A stretch of DNA of 64,000 nucleotides from Kosakonia arachidis (GCF_900116535.1 NZ_FPAU01000001.1:186001-250000), one strand, 5' to 3'; shown: positions 1-11,425, numbered from the stretch's first letter. The notes: generated by a model not told the origin, from the letters alone. Numbers and translations are program-made.

Positions 1-399
<399 letters not shown>

Positions 400-428
400 T
401 CGACTTCTGCGTTAGCAAAATGTAATAG

Positions 429-459
429 GCCCGTCACCTGCTGGTGGCGGGCTTTTTTT
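429..459 (+). terminator. Rho-independent terminator after tig
   Basis: GCCCGTCACC (429-438) pairs with GGTGGCGGGC (443-452), with one G-U pair and a 4-nt loop, followed by seven T. It separates tig from clpP. Confidence 0.9.
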
Positions 460-531
460 ATCGTATTGACATTTACAGATGTGTGCTAAAAGAGCGTTTC
501 AGTGTTAGCGTAACAGCAAAAGATTGTTATG

Positions 532-561
532 CTTGAAAACAGGCTTGGCCATCCCCACAAA
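532..561 (+). promoter_or_regulatory. Sigma-32 heat-shock promoter of clpP
   Basis: CTTGAAA (532-538), a 14-nt spacer, then CCCCACAAA (553-561) matches the sigma-32 consensus (CTTGAAA, 13-15 nt, CCCCATNTA). It lies about 120 bp upstream of the clpP start. clpP is a known heat-shock gene in E. coli. A TTGACA at 466-471 could be part of an additional sigma-70 promoter, but its -10 is unclear. Confidence 0.75.
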
Positions 562-683
562 GAGGGTATTGGCAGTAAAGGCTCTGGCTGATAATCCGTC
601 CGTGAGGGGTCATAGTCAGATCCCACTCACTCAAGTACAATCAGTGCAGCAGGTTAGTTTATTTTTTTATCCAGGAGACGGAA

Positions 684-1307
684 ATGTCATACAGCGGCGA
701 ACGAGATAACTTTGCACCCCATATGGCTCTGGTGCCAATGGTTATTGAACAGACCTCACGCGGTGAGCGCTCTTTCGATATCTACTCCCGTCTTCTCAAG
801 GAACGCGTGATTTTTCTCACCGGCCAGGTCGAAGACCATATGGCAAACCTGATTGTGGCTCAAATGCTCTTTCTGGAAGCGGAAAATCCGGAAAAAGACA
901 TTTACCTGTATATTAACTCTCCGGGCGGCGTGATTACTGCCGGGATGTCGATTTACGACACCATGCAGTTTATCAAGCCGGACGTCAGCACCATTTGTAT
1001 GGGACAGGCCGCCTCGATGGGCGCATTCCTGCTGACGGCGGGCGCAAAAGGCAAGCGTTTCTGCCTGCCAAATTCACGTGTGATGATTCACCAGCCGCTG
1101 GGTGGCTATCAGGGGCAGGCAACGGATATCGAAATTCACGCCCGTGAAATCCTGAAAGTGAAAGGCCGTATGAATGAACTTATGGCGTATCACACGGGTC
1201 AATCTTTAGAGCAAATTGAACGTGATACCGAGCGTGACCGCTTCCTTGCTGCGCAAGAAGCCGTGGATTACGGTCTGGTCGACTCAATTTTAACCCATCG
1301 TAACTAA
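684..1307 (+). CDS. clpP: ATP-dependent Clp protease proteolytic subunit
   Basis: ClpP is the serine peptidase that forms the double-heptameric chamber used by ClpX and ClpA in the cytoplasm. The 207-residue length equals E. coli ClpP. The catalytic triad is in place: Ser111 in GQAASMGAF, His136 in MIHQPLGG and Asp185. The oxyanion GSPGG-type loop reads NSPGG (78-82). The first 14 residues are the expected propeptide, since mature ClpP starts at ALVPMV. The ATG is preceded by AGGAGA. clpX follows after 130 bp in the same direction. Heat-shock control is indicated by the sigma-32 promoter upstream. Confidence 0.98.
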   Translation: MSYSGERDNFAPHMALVPMVIEQTSRGERSFDIYSRLLKERVIFLTGQVEDHMANLIVAQMLFLEAENPEKDIYLYINSPGGVITAGMSIYDTMQFIKPDVSTICMGQAASMGAFLLTAGAKGKRFCLPNSRVMIHQPLGGYQGQATDIEIHAREILKVKGRMNELMAYHTGQSLEQIERDTERDRFLAAQEAVDYGLVDSILTHRN

Positions 1308-1322
1308 TGCTCAGATTGCATG

Positions 1323-1353
1323 TGCCGCTATACTATGTGATACACAAGCGGCA
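1323..1353 (+). other. Intercistronic hairpin between clpP and clpX
   Basis: TGCCGCT (1323-1329) and AGCGGCA (1347-1353) form a perfect 7-bp stem in the 130-bp gap between clpP and clpX. There is no T-run, so it is more likely a partial attenuator or an mRNA 3'-end stabiliser than a full terminator. TATACT at 1329-1334 within it could also be a -10 for a separate clpX promoter. Confidence 0.5.
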
Positions 1354-1437
1354 TCATGCTTGAGTAACGTTTTGCGCCTGGAATGGCATTTGCGTCGTCA
1401 TGTGCGGCACAAAGAACAGATTAAGAGGTTTTGACTC

Positions 1438-2712
1438 ATGACAGATAAACGCAAAGATGGTTCGGGCAAACTGTTGTATTGCTCGTTTTGCGGCAAAAGC
1501 CAGCATGAAGTGCGTAAGCTGATCGCCGGGCCGTCCGTGTATATCTGCGACGAATGTGTAGATCTGTGTAACGACATTATTCGCGAAGAGATTAAAGAGG
1601 TTGCGCCACATCGTGAGCGCAGCGCACTCCCGACCCCGCATGAAATCCGCCACCATCTGGATGATTATGTTATTGGCCAGGAACAGGCAAAAAAAGTGCT
1701 GGCGGTAGCGGTCTATAACCACTACAAACGCCTGCGCAATGGCGATACCAGCAACGGCGTTGAATTGGGCAAAAGTAACATTTTGCTGATTGGGCCGACC
1801 GGTTCCGGTAAGACGTTGCTGGCTGAAACGCTGGCGCGTTTGCTGGATGTTCCATTCACCATGGCGGATGCCACTACGCTGACCGAAGCCGGTTACGTGG
1901 GGGAGGACGTCGAAAACATCATTCAGAAACTGCTACAAAAGTGCGATTACGATGTGCAGAAGGCGCAGCGCGGGATTGTTTACATCGATGAGATCGACAA
2001 GATCTCCCGTAAATCCGATAATCCGTCAATTACGCGTGATGTTTCCGGTGAAGGTGTGCAGCAGGCGTTGCTGAAACTGATAGAAGGCACCGTGGCTGCG
2101 GTTCCGCCGCAGGGTGGCCGTAAGCATCCGCAGCAGGAATTTTTGCAGGTTGATACCTCGAAAATCCTGTTCATTTGTGGCGGTGCATTTGCCGGTCTCG
2201 ACAAAGTGATTTCTCACCGTGTTGAAACCGGCTCGGGTATTGGCTTCGGCGCAACGGTGAAAGGCAAATCTGAAAAAGCAAATGAAGGTGAACTGCTGGC
2301 GCAGGTTGAACCGGAAGATTTGATCAAATTTGGTCTGATTCCTGAATTCATCGGTCGTCTGCCGGTGGTGGCGACGCTGAGCGAACTGAGTGAAGAAGCA
2401 CTTATTCAAATCCTGAAAGAGCCGAAAAATGCGCTGACCAAGCAGTACCAGGCGCTGTTCAATCTTGAAGGCGTGGACCTTGAGTTCCGCGATGAAGCGC
2501 TGGATGCGATCGCCAGGAAAGCCATGGTGCGCAAAACCGGTGCGCGTGGCCTGCGTTCAATTGTAGAAGGTGCTCTGCTCGATACCATGTACGATCTGCC
2601 GTCGATGGAAGATGTTGAGAAAGTGGTCATTGACGAGTCGGTTATCGCTGGCCAAAGCAAACCGCTGCTGATTTACGGCAAACCGGAAGCTCAGCAGGCA
2701 TCTGGCGAATAA
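1438..2712 (+). CDS. clpX: ATP-dependent Clp protease unfoldase subunit ClpX
   Basis: ClpX is the AAA+ hexameric unfoldase that delivers ssrA-tagged and other substrates to ClpP. The 424-residue length equals E. coli ClpX. The N-terminal zinc-binding domain has Cys15, Cys18, Cys37 and Cys40 (CSFCGK ... CDECVDLC). Walker A is GPTGSGKT (from residue 119), Walker B is IVYIDEIDK, the substrate-gripping pore loop is GYVGEDVE, and the ClpP-docking IGF loop is present near residue 268. It follows clpP on the same strand and is probably partly co-transcribed. A terminator follows. Confidence 0.98.
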   Translation: MTDKRKDGSGKLLYCSFCGKSQHEVRKLIAGPSVYICDECVDLCNDIIREEIKEVAPHRERSALPTPHEIRHHLDDYVIGQEQAKKVLAVAVYNHYKRLRNGDTSNGVELGKSNILLIGPTGSGKTLLAETLARLLDVPFTMADATTLTEAGYVGEDVENIIQKLLQKCDYDVQKAQRGIVYIDEIDKISRKSDNPSITRDVSGEGVQQALLKLIEGTVAAVPPQGGRKHPQQEFLQVDTSKILFICGGAFAGLDKVISHRVETGSGIGFGATVKGKSEKANEGELLAQVEPEDLIKFGLIPEFIGRLPVVATLSELSEEALIQILKEPKNALTKQYQALFNLEGVDLEFRDEALDAIARKAMVRKTGARGLRSIVEGALLDTMYDLPSMEDVEKVVIDESVIAGQSKPLLIYGKPEAQQASGE

Positions 2713-2740
2713 TTAACCAATTCTTACAATCAGTTAACCT

Positions 2741-2775
2741 AAAAGGGGGGATTTTATCTCCCCTTTTATTTTTCC
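2741..2775 (+). terminator. Rho-independent terminator after clpX
   Basis: AAAAGGGG (2741-2748) pairs with CCCCTTTT (2760-2767), followed by a T-rich run. It separates clpPX from lon. Confidence 0.8.
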
Positions 2776-2785
2776 CTATTCCCGC

Positions 2786-2815
2786 CGTTGAATGTGTGGG
2801 AAACATCCCCATATA
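2786..2815 (+). promoter_or_regulatory. Sigma-32 heat-shock promoter of lon
   Basis: CGTTGAA (2786-2792), a 14-nt spacer and CCCCATATA (2807-2815) match the sigma-32 consensus and resemble the known E. coli lon heat-shock promoter. The transcript would have an untranslated leader of about 75 nt. Confidence 0.8.
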
Positions 2816-2895
2816 CTGCTTTACATGTTAATGGTGCGTGTTGCACAGTCACGTCACCTGATTACCTGGCGGACTTTAAACTAAGAGAGAGCTCT

Positions 2896-5250
2896 ATGAA
2901 TCCTGAGCGTTCTGAACGCATTGAAATCCCCGTATTGCCGTTGCGCGATGTGGTGGTTTATCCGCACATGGTCATTCCCTTATTTGTTGGACGGGAAAAA
3001 TCGATCCGTTGTCTGGAAGCGGCCATGGACCATGATAAAAAAATCATGCTGGTTGCGCAGAAAGAAGCATCAACGGATGAGCCGGGTGTAAACGATCTTT
3101 TCACCGTCGGGACCGTGGCGTCTATTCTGCAGATGCTGAAGCTGCCAGATGGCACTGTAAAAGTGCTGGTCGAGGGGCTACAGCGCGCACGCATTACCAC
3201 ACTTGCCGATGATGGCGAGCACTTCTCTGCCAAAGCGGAATATCTCGACTCGCCGGCTATTGACGAGCGCGAGCAGGAAGTGTTGGTACGTACTGCAATC
3301 AGCCAGTTTGAAGGCTATATCAAACTGAATAAAAAAATTCCGCCGGAAGTGCTGACTTCGCTGAACAGCATTGACGATCCCGCACGTCTGGCCGATACCA
3401 TTGCTGCCCATATGCCGCTGAAACTGGCTGATAAACAGTCTGTTCTGGAAATGTCCGACGTTAATGAACGTCTGGAATATCTGATGGCGATGATGGAATC
3501 CGAAATCGATCTGCTCCAGGTTGAGAAACGCATTCGCAACCGCGTTAAAAAGCAGATGGAAAAATCCCAGCGCGAGTACTACTTGAATGAGCAAATGAAA
3601 GCCATTCAGAAAGAGCTGGGTGAAATGGATGATGCGCCGGATGAAAACGAAGCGCTGAAACGCAAAATCGATGCGGCAAAAATGCCGAAAGAGGCGAAAG
3701 AGAAAGCCGAATCCGAGCTGCAGAAGCTGAAAATGATGTCGCCAATGTCTGCGGAAGCGACCGTTGTGCGCGGCTATATCGAATGGATGGTGCAGGTGCC
3801 GTGGACCGCGCGCAGCAAGGTCAAAAAAGACCTTCGCCAGGCGCAGGAGATCCTTGATACCGACCACTACGGCCTTGAACGCGTGAAGGATCGTATCCTT
3901 GAGTATCTTGCGGTGCAGAGCCGTATGAACAAGCTTAAAGGGCCGATTCTGTGCCTGGTTGGGCCTCCTGGGGTGGGGAAAACCTCTCTGGGTCAATCCA
4001 TAGCTAAAGCTACCGGGCGTAAATATGTCCGCATGGCGCTGGGTGGTGTGCGTGACGAAGCGGAAATTCGCGGTCACCGCCGTACCTACATCGGTTCGAT
4101 GCCGGGTAAACTGATCCAGAAGATGGCGAAAGTGGGAGTCAAAAACCCGCTGTTCCTGCTCGATGAGATTGACAAAATGTCGTCCGATATGCGCGGCGAT
4201 CCGGCTTCGGCGCTGCTGGAAGTGCTGGATCCAGAACAGAACGTAGCTTTTAGCGATCACTACCTTGAAGTGGATTACGATCTCAGCGATGTAATGTTTG
4301 TCGCGACATCGAACTCCATGAATATTCCTGCACCGTTGCTGGATCGTATGGAAGTGATCCGTCTTTCCGGTTACACCGAAGACGAAAAACTGAACATTGC
4401 AAAACGTCACCTGTTGACTAAACAGATTGAGCGTAACGCGCTGAAAGAGAGCGAATTGACCGTTGATGACAGCGCAATCGTCGGCATCATCCGTTACTAC
4501 ACCCGTGAAGCGGGCGTGCGTGGTCTGGAGCGCGAAATCTCCAAATTGTGCCGCAAAGCGGTGAAACAGCTGCTGCTGGACCCGTCGCTGAAGCACATTG
4601 AGATCAATGGCGATAACCTGCATGACTACCTGGGCGTTCAGCGCTTTGATTATGGTCGTGCGGATGATGAAAACCGTGTCGGTCAGGTGACAGGCCTGGC
4701 GTGGACGGAAGTGGGCGGCGATTTGCTGACCATTGAAACCGCCTGCGTTCCGGGCAAAGGTAAGCTGACGTATACCGGTTCGCTCGGCGAAGTGATGCAG
4801 GAGTCTATCCAGGCGGCGCTGACCGTTGTTCGCGCCCGTGCGGAGAAACTCGGCATCAATGGCGATTTCTACGAAAAACGCGATATCCACGTTCACGTAC
4901 CGGAAGGTGCGACGCCGAAAGATGGTCCGAGCGCAGGGATCGCGATGTGTACCGCGCTGGTTTCCTGCCTGACCGGTAACCCGGTTCGCGCAGATGTGGC
5001 AATGACGGGCGAAATTACCCTGCGTGGCCAGGTGTTGCCTATTGGTGGTTTGAAGGAAAAACTGTTGGCGGCACACCGAGGGGGTATTAAGACTGTTCTG
5101 ATTCCTTACGAAAACAAGCGTGACCTGGAAGAGATCCCGGACAACGTTGTGGCCGATTTAGATATCCATCCGGTTAAGCGTATCGAAGAAGTTCTCAGCC
5201 TTGCATTGCAGAACGAACCCTTTGGTATGCAAGTCGTGACGGCAAAATAG
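2896..5250 (+). CDS. lon: ATP-dependent protease Lon (La)
   Basis: Lon is the cytoplasmic AAA+ serine-lysine protease that degrades misfolded proteins and regulators. Starting at ATG 2896 gives 784 residues, exactly the E. coli length. The open frame extends further upstream, but that extension lies in the heat-shock promoter and was rejected. The order is: N-terminal substrate domain (1-~300), AAA+ module with Walker A GPPGVGKT at 356-363, then the protease domain with catalytic Ser679 (GPSAG) and Lys722 (LKEKLLAA). The start is preceded by AAGAGAGAG. A strong terminator separates it from hupB. Confidence 0.98.
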   Translation: MNPERSERIEIPVLPLRDVVVYPHMVIPLFVGREKSIRCLEAAMDHDKKIMLVAQKEASTDEPGVNDLFTVGTVASILQMLKLPDGTVKVLVEGLQRARITTLADDGEHFSAKAEYLDSPAIDEREQEVLVRTAISQFEGYIKLNKKIPPEVLTSLNSIDDPARLADTIAAHMPLKLADKQSVLEMSDVNERLEYLMAMMESEIDLLQVEKRIRNRVKKQMEKSQREYYLNEQMKAIQKELGEMDDAPDENEALKRKIDAAKMPKEAKEKAESELQKLKMMSPMSAEATVVRGYIEWMVQVPWTARSKVKKDLRQAQEILDTDHYGLERVKDRILEYLAVQSRMNKLKGPILCLVGPPGVGKTSLGQSIAKATGRKYVRMALGGVRDEAEIRGHRRTYIGSMPGKLIQKMAKVGVKNPLFLLDEIDKMSSDMRGDPASALLEVLDPEQNVAFSDHYLEVDYDLSDVMFVATSNSMNIPAPLLDRMEVIRLSGYTEDEKLNIAKRHLLTKQIERNALKESELTVDDSAIVGIIRYYTREAGVRGLEREISKLCRKAVKQLLLDPSLKHIEINGDNLHDYLGVQRFDYGRADDENRVGQVTGLAWTEVGGDLLTIETACVPGKGKLTYTGSLGEVMQESIQAALTVVRARAEKLGINGDFYEKRDIHVHVPEGATPKDGPSAGIAMCTALVSCLTGNPVRADVAMTGEITLRGQVLPIGGLKEKLLAAHRGGIKTVLIPYENKRDLEEIPDNVVADLDIHPVKRIEEVLSLALQNEPFGMQVVTAK

Positions 5251-5280
5251 TGACCTTGCGCAAAGTGCGTTGATAAAAAC

Positions 5281-5319
5281 AAGGCTGGCGAGTGATTTCT
5301 TACTTGCCAGCCTTTTTTT
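5281..5319 (+). terminator. Rho-independent terminator after lon
   Basis: AAGGCTGGC (5281-5289) pairs with GCCAGCCTT (5306-5313 region), followed by a run of T ending near 5319. Confidence 0.9.
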
Positions 5320-5460
5320 GTATAGCTAATTTAGATTGCTGGTTAGGTATGTCATCATCAACTGGTGTTGTAAGGGCATGACAGGCCTGATATAACTGCT
5401 GCGCGGTCGCGCTGTGAAGGATTCAGGTGCGATATAAATTATAAAGAGAGGAAGAGAAGA

Positions 5461-5733
5461 GTGAACAAATCTCAGCTGATTGACAAGATTGCCGCAGGTG
5501 CTGATATTTCCAAAGCTGCTGCAGGACGTGCATTAGATGCTTTAATTGCTTCTGTTACTGAATCTTTGAAATCCGGGGACGACGTAGCACTGGTAGGTTT
5601 CGGTACCTTCGCGGTTAAAGAACGTGCTGCACGTACTGGCCGTAACCCGCAGACCGGCAAAGAAATCACTATCGCCGCAGCTAAAGTGCCTGGGTTCCGT
5701 GCAGGTAAAGCGCTGAAAGACGCAGTTAACTGA
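5461..5733 (+). CDS. hupB: DNA-binding protein HU-beta
   Basis: HU-beta is a 90-residue nucleoid protein that bends DNA as a homodimer or as an HU-alpha/beta heterodimer. The family signature [21 protein letters not shown], which includes the DNA-intercalating arm with the conserved RNPQTG and its proline, is complete. The start codon is GTG, whereas E. coli uses ATG; the reading frame begins with the expected [10 protein letters not shown] and is preceded by AGAGAGGAAGAG, so the assignment is firm. It lies alone between two terminators. Confidence 0.97.
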   Translation: MNKSQLIDKIAAGADISKAAAGRALDALIASVTESLKSGDDVALVGFGTFAVKERAARTGRNPQTGKEITIAAAKVPGFRAGKALKDAVN

Positions 5734-5770
5734 TTACTTTCCCCATGTGGGGGATAGTAAGAAAATACAA

Positions 5771-5797
5771 GGCGCATCGTGAGATGTGCCTTTTTTA
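5771..5797 (+). terminator. Rho-independent terminator after hupB
   Basis: GGCGCATC (5771-5778) and GATGTGCC (5783-5790) form the stem with a GTGA loop, followed by six T. Confidence 0.9.
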
Positions 5798-5942
5798 TTT
5801 GCGAATTATTACTTTGTACGAGTTTCTGCACGTTGTGGGCTAACAATTGCGCCGGTTTCTTGTCAAAATACGCACTTACACGCAGCGGGCAACTCTTGCT
5901 GCCTGAGATCTAAAGTCACCTACAGCGGAGTGTTGTTACACC

Positions 5943-7814
5943 ATGATGGACAATTTACGCGCGGCGGCGAATCACGTCGTGCTCAAGATCATTCTGGGTT
6001 TGATTATCGTGTCATTCATTTTGACTGGCGTGGGTAACTACCTGATTGGCGGTAACAATAATTATGCCGCAGAAGTTAACGGTCAGGAAATTAGCCGTTC
6101 GCAGTTTGAAAATGCAGTGACCAGCGAGCGCAATCGTATGGCACAGCAGCTGGGCGATCAGTTCTCTGAACTGGCTGCCAACGAAAACTATATGAAATCC
6201 ATGCGCCAGCAAGTGCTCAATCGCATGATTGATGAAGCGTTGCTGGACCAATACGCCAAAAAGCTGCACCTTGGCATTAGCGACGAGCAGGTGAAGAAAG
6301 CCATTTTTTCCACTCAGGCTTTCCAGGCTAACGGTAAATTCGACAACAACCGCTTTAATGCCATCATCAATCAGATGGGCATGAGCGCCGATCAGTATGC
6401 GCAGGCGCTGCGTAACCAGTTAACCTCTCAGCAACTCATCAACGCTGTTGCAGGTACTGATTTTATGCTTAAAGGCGAGACTGACGAGCTGGCGGCGCTG
6501 GTTGCCCAGCAGCGCGTTGTCCGCCAGGCCGTGATTAATGTGAACGCACTGGCAGCGAAACAGACAGCCAGTGATGACGAAATTACCAGCTACTACGATC
6601 AAAACAAGAGCCGTTTCATCGCACCGGAGCAGTTCCGCGTAAGCTACATCAAACTTGATGCGACTGCGATGCAGGAAAATGCCAGCGATGCAGAGATTCA
6701 GTCTTACTACGATCAGCATCAGGACCAGTTCACCCAGCCGCAGCGTAACCGCTACAGCGTCATCCAGACGAAAACGGAAGACGACGCTAAAGCTGTGCTT
6801 GAGGAGCTGAATAAAGGCGCTGATTTTGCCACCGTCGCGAAAGCGAAATCTACCGACATTATCTCTGCCCGCAACGGCGGCGATATGGGCTGGCTGGAAG
6901 AGGGCACCACGCCGGATGAACTTAAAAATGCTGGCCTGAAAGAGAAAGGCCAGCTTTCCGGCGTTATCAAATCTTCTGTGGGTTTCCTGGTAGCGCGTCT
7001 TGACGATATTCAGCCTGCGCAGGTGAAACCGCTCAGCGAAGTGCGCGATGAACTGGCTGCAAAAGTGAAACAGGAAAAAGCGCTGGATGCCTGGTATGCT
7101 CTGCAACAGAAAGTGAGCGAGGCGGCGAGCAACGATAATGAATCTCTGGCTGGTGCAGAACAGGCCGCAGGGGCGAAAGCAGTGCAAACGGGCTGGTTCA
7201 GTCGCGACACACTGCCGGAAGATCTGAACTTCAAACCTGTGATCGACGCGATTTTCAATGGCGGTCTGGTGGGGCAGAACGGCGCGCCAGGCAGCAACTC
7301 CGATATCATCACCGTTGATGGCGATCGTGCGTTTGTACTGCGTATCACCGATCACAAAGCGGAAGCCATCAAACCGCTGGCTGAAGTGAAAGCGCAAGTT
7401 ATCGATATTGTGAAGCACAATAAAGCTGAGCAGCAGGCGAAGCTGGATGCGGAAAAAGTGGTGGCTGAGCTGAAAGCGGGCAAAGGCGACGATGCGCTGA
7501 AAGCCGCAGGGCTAAGTTTTGGCGAGGCGAAAACGCTGATGCGTACAGGTCAGGATCCGGTAAGCCAGTCTGCGTTTAACCTGCCGCTGCCGGAAAAAGA
7601 CAAACCCTCTTTCGGCTCGACGACCGATCAGCAGGGTAACGTCGTGGTTCTGGCGCTGGACGAAGTAAAAGCAGGTACCATGCCGGATGCGCAGAAAGAA
7701 GCGATGGTTAAAGGAATTACGCAGAACAACGCACAGATCGCTTTTGAGGCGCTGATGAGTAACCTGCGCAAAGAAGCCAAAATCAAACTCGGCACGATCG
7801 CTGAACAGCAGTAA
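5943..7814 (+). CDS. ppiD: Periplasmic folding chaperone PpiD
   Basis: PpiD is an inner-membrane-anchored chaperone found near the Sec translocon exit that helps newly exported proteins fold. The 623 residues match E. coli PpiD. A single N-terminal membrane segment (about residues 15-37, IILGLIIVSFILTGVG) anchors a periplasmic SurA-like N domain (~40-230). A parvulin-type prolyl isomerase domain follows (about 265-360, with NGGDMGWLEEG), then a C-terminal region. The parvulin domain of this family is known to have little or no isomerase activity. The start has two adjacent ATG codons, as in E. coli (MMD). Confidence 0.97.
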   Translation: MMDNLRAAANHVVLKIILGLIIVSFILTGVGNYLIGGNNNYAAEVNGQEISRSQFENAVTSERNRMAQQLGDQFSELAANENYMKSMRQQVLNRMIDEALLDQYAKKLHLGISDEQVKKAIFSTQAFQANGKFDNNRFNAIINQMGMSADQYAQALRNQLTSQQLINAVAGTDFMLKGETDELAALVAQQRVVRQAVINVNALAAKQTASDDEITSYYDQNKSRFIAPEQFRVSYIKLDATAMQENASDAEIQSYYDQHQDQFTQPQRNRYSVIQTKTEDDAKAVLEELNKGADFATVAKAKSTDIISARNGGDMGWLEEGTTPDELKNAGLKEKGQLSGVIKSSVGFLVARLDDIQPAQVKPLSEVRDELAAKVKQEKALDAWYALQQKVSEAASNDNESLAGAEQAAGAKAVQTGWFSRDTLPEDLNFKPVIDAIFNGGLVGQNGAPGSNSDIITVDGDRAFVLRITDHKAEAIKPLAEVKAQVIDIVKHNKAEQQAKLDAEKVVAELKAGKGDDALKAAGLSFGEAKTLMRTGQDPVSQSAFNLPLPEKDKPSFGSTTDQQGNVVVLALDEVKAGTMPDAQKEAMVKGITQNNAQIAFEALMSNLRKEAKIKLGTIAEQQ

Positions 7815-8351
<537 letters not shown>

Positions 8352-8449
8352 GGCGCTTGCGTAGTCGCTAATCTTTGCCAGAATAGAGAGGTCATACCAG
8401 TTATGATCTCTCTGTCACTATAACAATAAACGGTAAAGGTTAAAGCACT

Positions 8450-8857
8450 ATGCAGACACAAATCAAAGTTCGTGGTTTTCATCTCGATGTTTATCAGCAC
8501 GTGAACAATGCTCGCTATCTGGAGTTTCTCGAAGAGGCTCGCTGGGACGGGCTTGAGAATAATGACAGCTTCAAATGGATGACGGCCAATAACATTGCTT
8601 TCGTGGTGGTGAATATCAATATCAACTATCGCCGTCCGGCGGTGCTCGGTGATTTGCTTACCGTCACCAGCCATGTACAGCAGATCAACGGTAAAAGCGG
8701 CGTCTTAAGCCAGGTTGTCACGCTGGAACCGGAAAGTCAGATAGTTGCGGATGCGCTGGTGACATTTGTCTGCATCGATCTGAAAAACCAGAAGGCGCTG
8801 GCATTAGAAGGGGAACTGCGGGAAAAACTGGAGAAGATGATCAGCGCAGGCGATTAA
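8450..8857 (+). CDS. fadM: Long-chain acyl-CoA thioesterase III
   Basis: FadM (YbaW) is a hotdog-fold thioesterase that hydrolyses long-chain acyl-CoA, including intermediates that stall beta-oxidation. The 135 residues are three longer than E. coli FadM at the C terminus (SAGD tail). The 4-hydroxybenzoyl-CoA thioesterase-type signature DVYQHVNNARYLEFLEEARW (13-32) holds the predicted catalytic Asp. In E. coli the gene belongs to the FadR/fatty-acid response; no clear FadR site was identified here. It converges with queC. Confidence 0.95.
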   Translation: MQTQIKVRGFHLDVYQHVNNARYLEFLEEARWDGLENNDSFKWMTANNIAFVVVNININYRRPAVLGDLLTVTSHVQQINGKSGVLSQVVTLEPESQIVADALVTFVCIDLKNQKALALEGELREKLEKMISAGD

Positions 8858-8965
8858 TAGTAAAAACGGGCTGGAGAAAACCGGAAAAGATAAAATCGCT
8901 GCCCTACAATATTGCGACCGGATGAGTGCTAATGCCCGTCCGGCCCAGATCCCGGTTTGCGTCTT

Positions 8966-9661
8966 TTATTTTAATCCGGTTTTCTGTTTCATGGTTGCCA
9001 TCACGCCACTTTTATCCGCCAGGTAATGTTGCAGGCCGTTGGCGCGCAGATTGCAGGCGGCGCAATGACCGCAGCCATCGCCTTTAATGCCGTTATAGCA
9101 GGTCAGTGTTTCGCCGCGTACCAGATCCAGTTTTTCCCAGTAATCTGCCAGCGCCCAGGTTTCGGCTTTATTAATCCACATCAGCGGGGTTTCAAAGCGG
9201 ATATCTTTCGCCAGGCCAAGATTGACCGCATGGTTAAGTGCTGTAACAAACTCATCGCGGCAATCCGGATAACCGGAAAAATCGGTTTCACAAACACCGG
9301 TGATCACGGCTTCTGCCTGTACCTGATATGCATATACCGCCGCCAGCGTCAGAAACAGAATATTACGTCCCGGCACGAAAGTATTTGGAATACCGGTAGC
9401 ATCAGGCTCGTAGTCCGGCACCGGAATGCTATCGCGCGTCAGGCTACTGACCGCCAGTTCATTAAGCAAGGTGACATCCAGCACTTTGTGCGCACGGGCG
9501 CCCAGCGTTAATGCCAGTTCGCGGGCAACATCGATCTCTGCACGATGGCGCTGGCCGTAATCAAAGGTGACGCAATGTACTTCGTCATACTGCTGTAATG
9601 CCTGCACCAGGCAAGTTGTGGAGTCTTGTCCGCCACTAAACACAACAACGGCACGTTTCAT
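8966..9661 (-). CDS. queC: 7-cyano-7-deazaguanine synthase
   Basis: QueC converts 7-carboxy-7-deazaguanine to preQ0 with ATP and ammonia, in the queuosine tRNA-modification pathway. The frame gives 231 residues from ATG 9661, equal to E. coli. It shows the N-type ATP-pyrophosphatase P-loop SGGQDST (9-15) and a C-terminal zinc-binding cluster [19 protein letters not shown] with four cysteines. An upstream in-frame start (9676) would add MSGRI; it was rejected because AGGAAG precedes the ATG at 9661 and the family begins [11 protein letters not shown]. Confidence 0.97.
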   Translation of the reverse strand: MKRAVVVFSGGQDSTTCLVQALQQYDEVHCVTFDYGQRHRAEIDVARELALTLGARAHKVLDVTLLNELAVSSLTRDSIPVPDYEPDATGIPNTFVPGRNILFLTLAAVYAYQVQAEAVITGVCETDFSGYPDCRDEFVTALNHAVNLGLAKDIRFETPLMWINKAETWALADYWEKLDLVRGETLTCYNGIKGDGCGHCAACNLRANGLQHYLADKSGVMATMKQKTGLK

Positions 9662-9727
9662 AATTCTTCCTGACAATCGCGAATAAAGCGCTATGGTAGC
9701 GCGTGATGCTGTTAGCGACCAGCGTCT

Positions 9728-11425
9728 TCACCGCGCCGGGGCAGGAAGCCACGCTTCGGCAAAGTCAAACCAGCCGCGCGTATTCAGATGTATCCCTTCC
9801 ACGCCTGGCGGTGCGCTGATACGGTACTGGTAATTAAACAGCGGTGTAAGCGTGGCATTATCCATCAGGGTATCGAACACATCATGCAGCGCCTGGTAAC
9901 GTTCCTGCTCATTTGCCTGGCGCTGCACTGCATTCAGCGTCGCCTGCAAATGTGCGAACTGTTGCGCACTAAGCAGGTTGGGCCATAGAGGGTCGCAACG
10001 TAACCACTGCTCAAGGGTATATTCCGGCGTTTCGCCAATCAGCCTGTCTCCCATCATCAGGTCGGCAGTAGCAAGTTGAGTGCAGCCATCCCAGTTTTTG
10101 CTGTCGTGGAAAATGACTGTCAGTTCACAACCGATCGTGGCGAGATAAAGTCTGAGTTGCTCCGCCATGATGTGCAATTCCACTGGTAAATGGTAGAGCA
10201 GGGTGAGTTTTTCTGGCAGAGGAACCTGCTCGGCTGGCCATTCAGGCATTTGCCAGCCGGGTAACAGCTCACGGCTGGGCGTGATCAAATTCTCGTCAAG
10301 CGGCAGCGTCTGCACCAGTGAGGTGTGATGGATAATCTGTACCAGGCGGCGTGACTGCGCCGGGTTGAGGCGTGCGCCAGGTCTCTGGGCAAGATAACAA
10401 AACCCAAGGCTGATACCGTTGCTGACGGGTTGCAGGTGATGAAGCTCATCCGGCTCGCCAATGGCAATTTGTACCGGATGTCGACAACTGGTGCCTAAAT
10501 CCTGCTCAAACAATTGTGGCGTGATCCAGAATTCCACCGCCTTCAGGAATGGGTGCCCAAGATGATAATGGTCGTGACTTTCCAGCCGGACCAGTTCGCG
10601 GCTGTACGTTACCAGGCGAAACGGCCCGGTACCGACCATGGGCTGCTGCGGATGTGCCAGACGGCTGCCGTAGCTGGCAAGGCGGTACGGCAACCAGAAA
10701 TCGTGGCGGTGCAGTTTGAATGTTAGACACCAGGGATGCGTGATTTCAATGCTTGCGACGCTGGAAAATAACGTTTGCAACGCAGGCAGTTGCAGTAACT
10801 GTTGCAAGCTCTCCTGCAACTGCGCTGCTGTGACGGTATCACCGTTGTGCCAGTGCAGCGTGACATGCAAATGGAATCGCCAGCACAGACCGTCTGCGCT
10901 CACATCCCAGTGATGCGCCAAATCGCCCTGCGGTTGAATGTTGTGACTGACAAAACGGGTCAGGCCGCTGAAGATCTGCCCGGCAAGATGCTGTTCCGCG
11001 CGCCCGGGAAGAAAACCCGGAACGAGGGGATCAAGCGGCCGATAGTAGGGGATGCGCAGGGTTGGCGTTTCGTTTTGCCACAAACCGCCGAGAAACGGAT
11101 TCAACAACGTGCGCAGATCATCTGGCGCAATTTGTGCCAGCGCCAGCGCGTTCTGTTGCTGACCACTATTGAGAGCCTGTTCGAGCATCTGACTGCGTAT
11201 TGATTCCGGCGCGATCAGCAACTGCAACTCGCCGCGTTTACCCCGTCCGGATTGCGATTGCCAGCGCAGCCAGCCAGCGTCCTGCATCTGGTGTAACAGC
11301 GTGCGCATATGCCGAGCGCTGCAAAAACATTGCTCCGCCAGCTCCGTTACGCTGGTGGATTGTGTTTTCCCGGCAGAGATCTGCCACAGGCGTTGGTACT
11401 GATTAAGTCGATTGAGGAGTCGCAT
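9728..11425 (-). CDS. ybaE: SgrR-family transcriptional regulator YbaE (HTH plus solute-binding domain)
   Basis: The 565-residue protein has an N-terminal winged-helix domain (residues ~1-95, with CSARHMRTLLHQMQDAGWLRW), followed by a periplasmic-binding-protein family 5 (oligopeptide-type) domain (~150-560). This is the SgrR architecture. It lacks a signal peptide, so the binding domain is cytoplasmic and probably senses a small molecule. SgrR itself activates the sRNA sgrS; the ligand and targets of YbaE are not known. It is divergent from cof over about 100 bp. Confidence 0.88.
   Translation of the reverse strand: MRLLNRLNQYQRLWQISAGKTQSTSVTELAEQCFCSARHMRTLLHQMQDAGWLRWQSQSGRGKRGELQLLIAPESIRSQMLEQALNSGQQQNALALAQIAPDDLRTLLNPFLGGLWQNETPTLRIPYYRPLDPLVPGFLPGRAEQHLAGQIFSGLTRFVSHNIQPQGDLAHHWDVSADGLCWRFHLHVTLHWHNGDTVTAAQLQESLQQLLQLPALQTLFSSVASIEITHPWCLTFKLHRHDFWLPYRLASYGSRLAHPQQPMVGTGPFRLVTYSRELVRLESHDHYHLGHPFLKAVEFWITPQLFEQDLGTSCRHPVQIAIGEPDELHHLQPVSNGISLGFCYLAQRPGARLNPAQSRRLVQIIHHTSLVQTLPLDENLITPSRELLPGWQMPEWPAEQVPLPEKLTLLYHLPVELHIMAEQLRLYLATIGCELTVIFHDSKNWDGCTQLATADLMMGDRLIGETPEYTLEQWLRCDPLWPNLLSAQQFAHLQATLNAVQRQANEQERYQALHDVFDTLMDNATLTPLFNYQYRISAPPGVEGIHLNTRGWFDFAEAWLPAPAR

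Noticed and set aside
2788-2895. N-terminal extension of Lon from a TTG codon
   Set aside because: The TTG is inside the sigma-32 -35 element. ATG 2896 gives the exact E. coli length with a ribosome site.
3178-5076. 632-codon open frame antisense to lon
   Set aside because: The lon frame is fully conserved and codes for all Lon motifs. The antisense product is Phe/His/Gln-rich with no recognisable domain, typical of a shadow of a high-GC third-position gene.
6420-7418. 332-codon open frame antisense to ppiD
   Set aside because: No start context or motifs, while ppiD is complete on the other strand.
8918-8943. CCGGA...TCCGG dyad between fadM and queC as a REP or terminator
   Set aside because: Only five perfect base pairs with a long unpaired centre and no T-run. 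Too weak to annotate.
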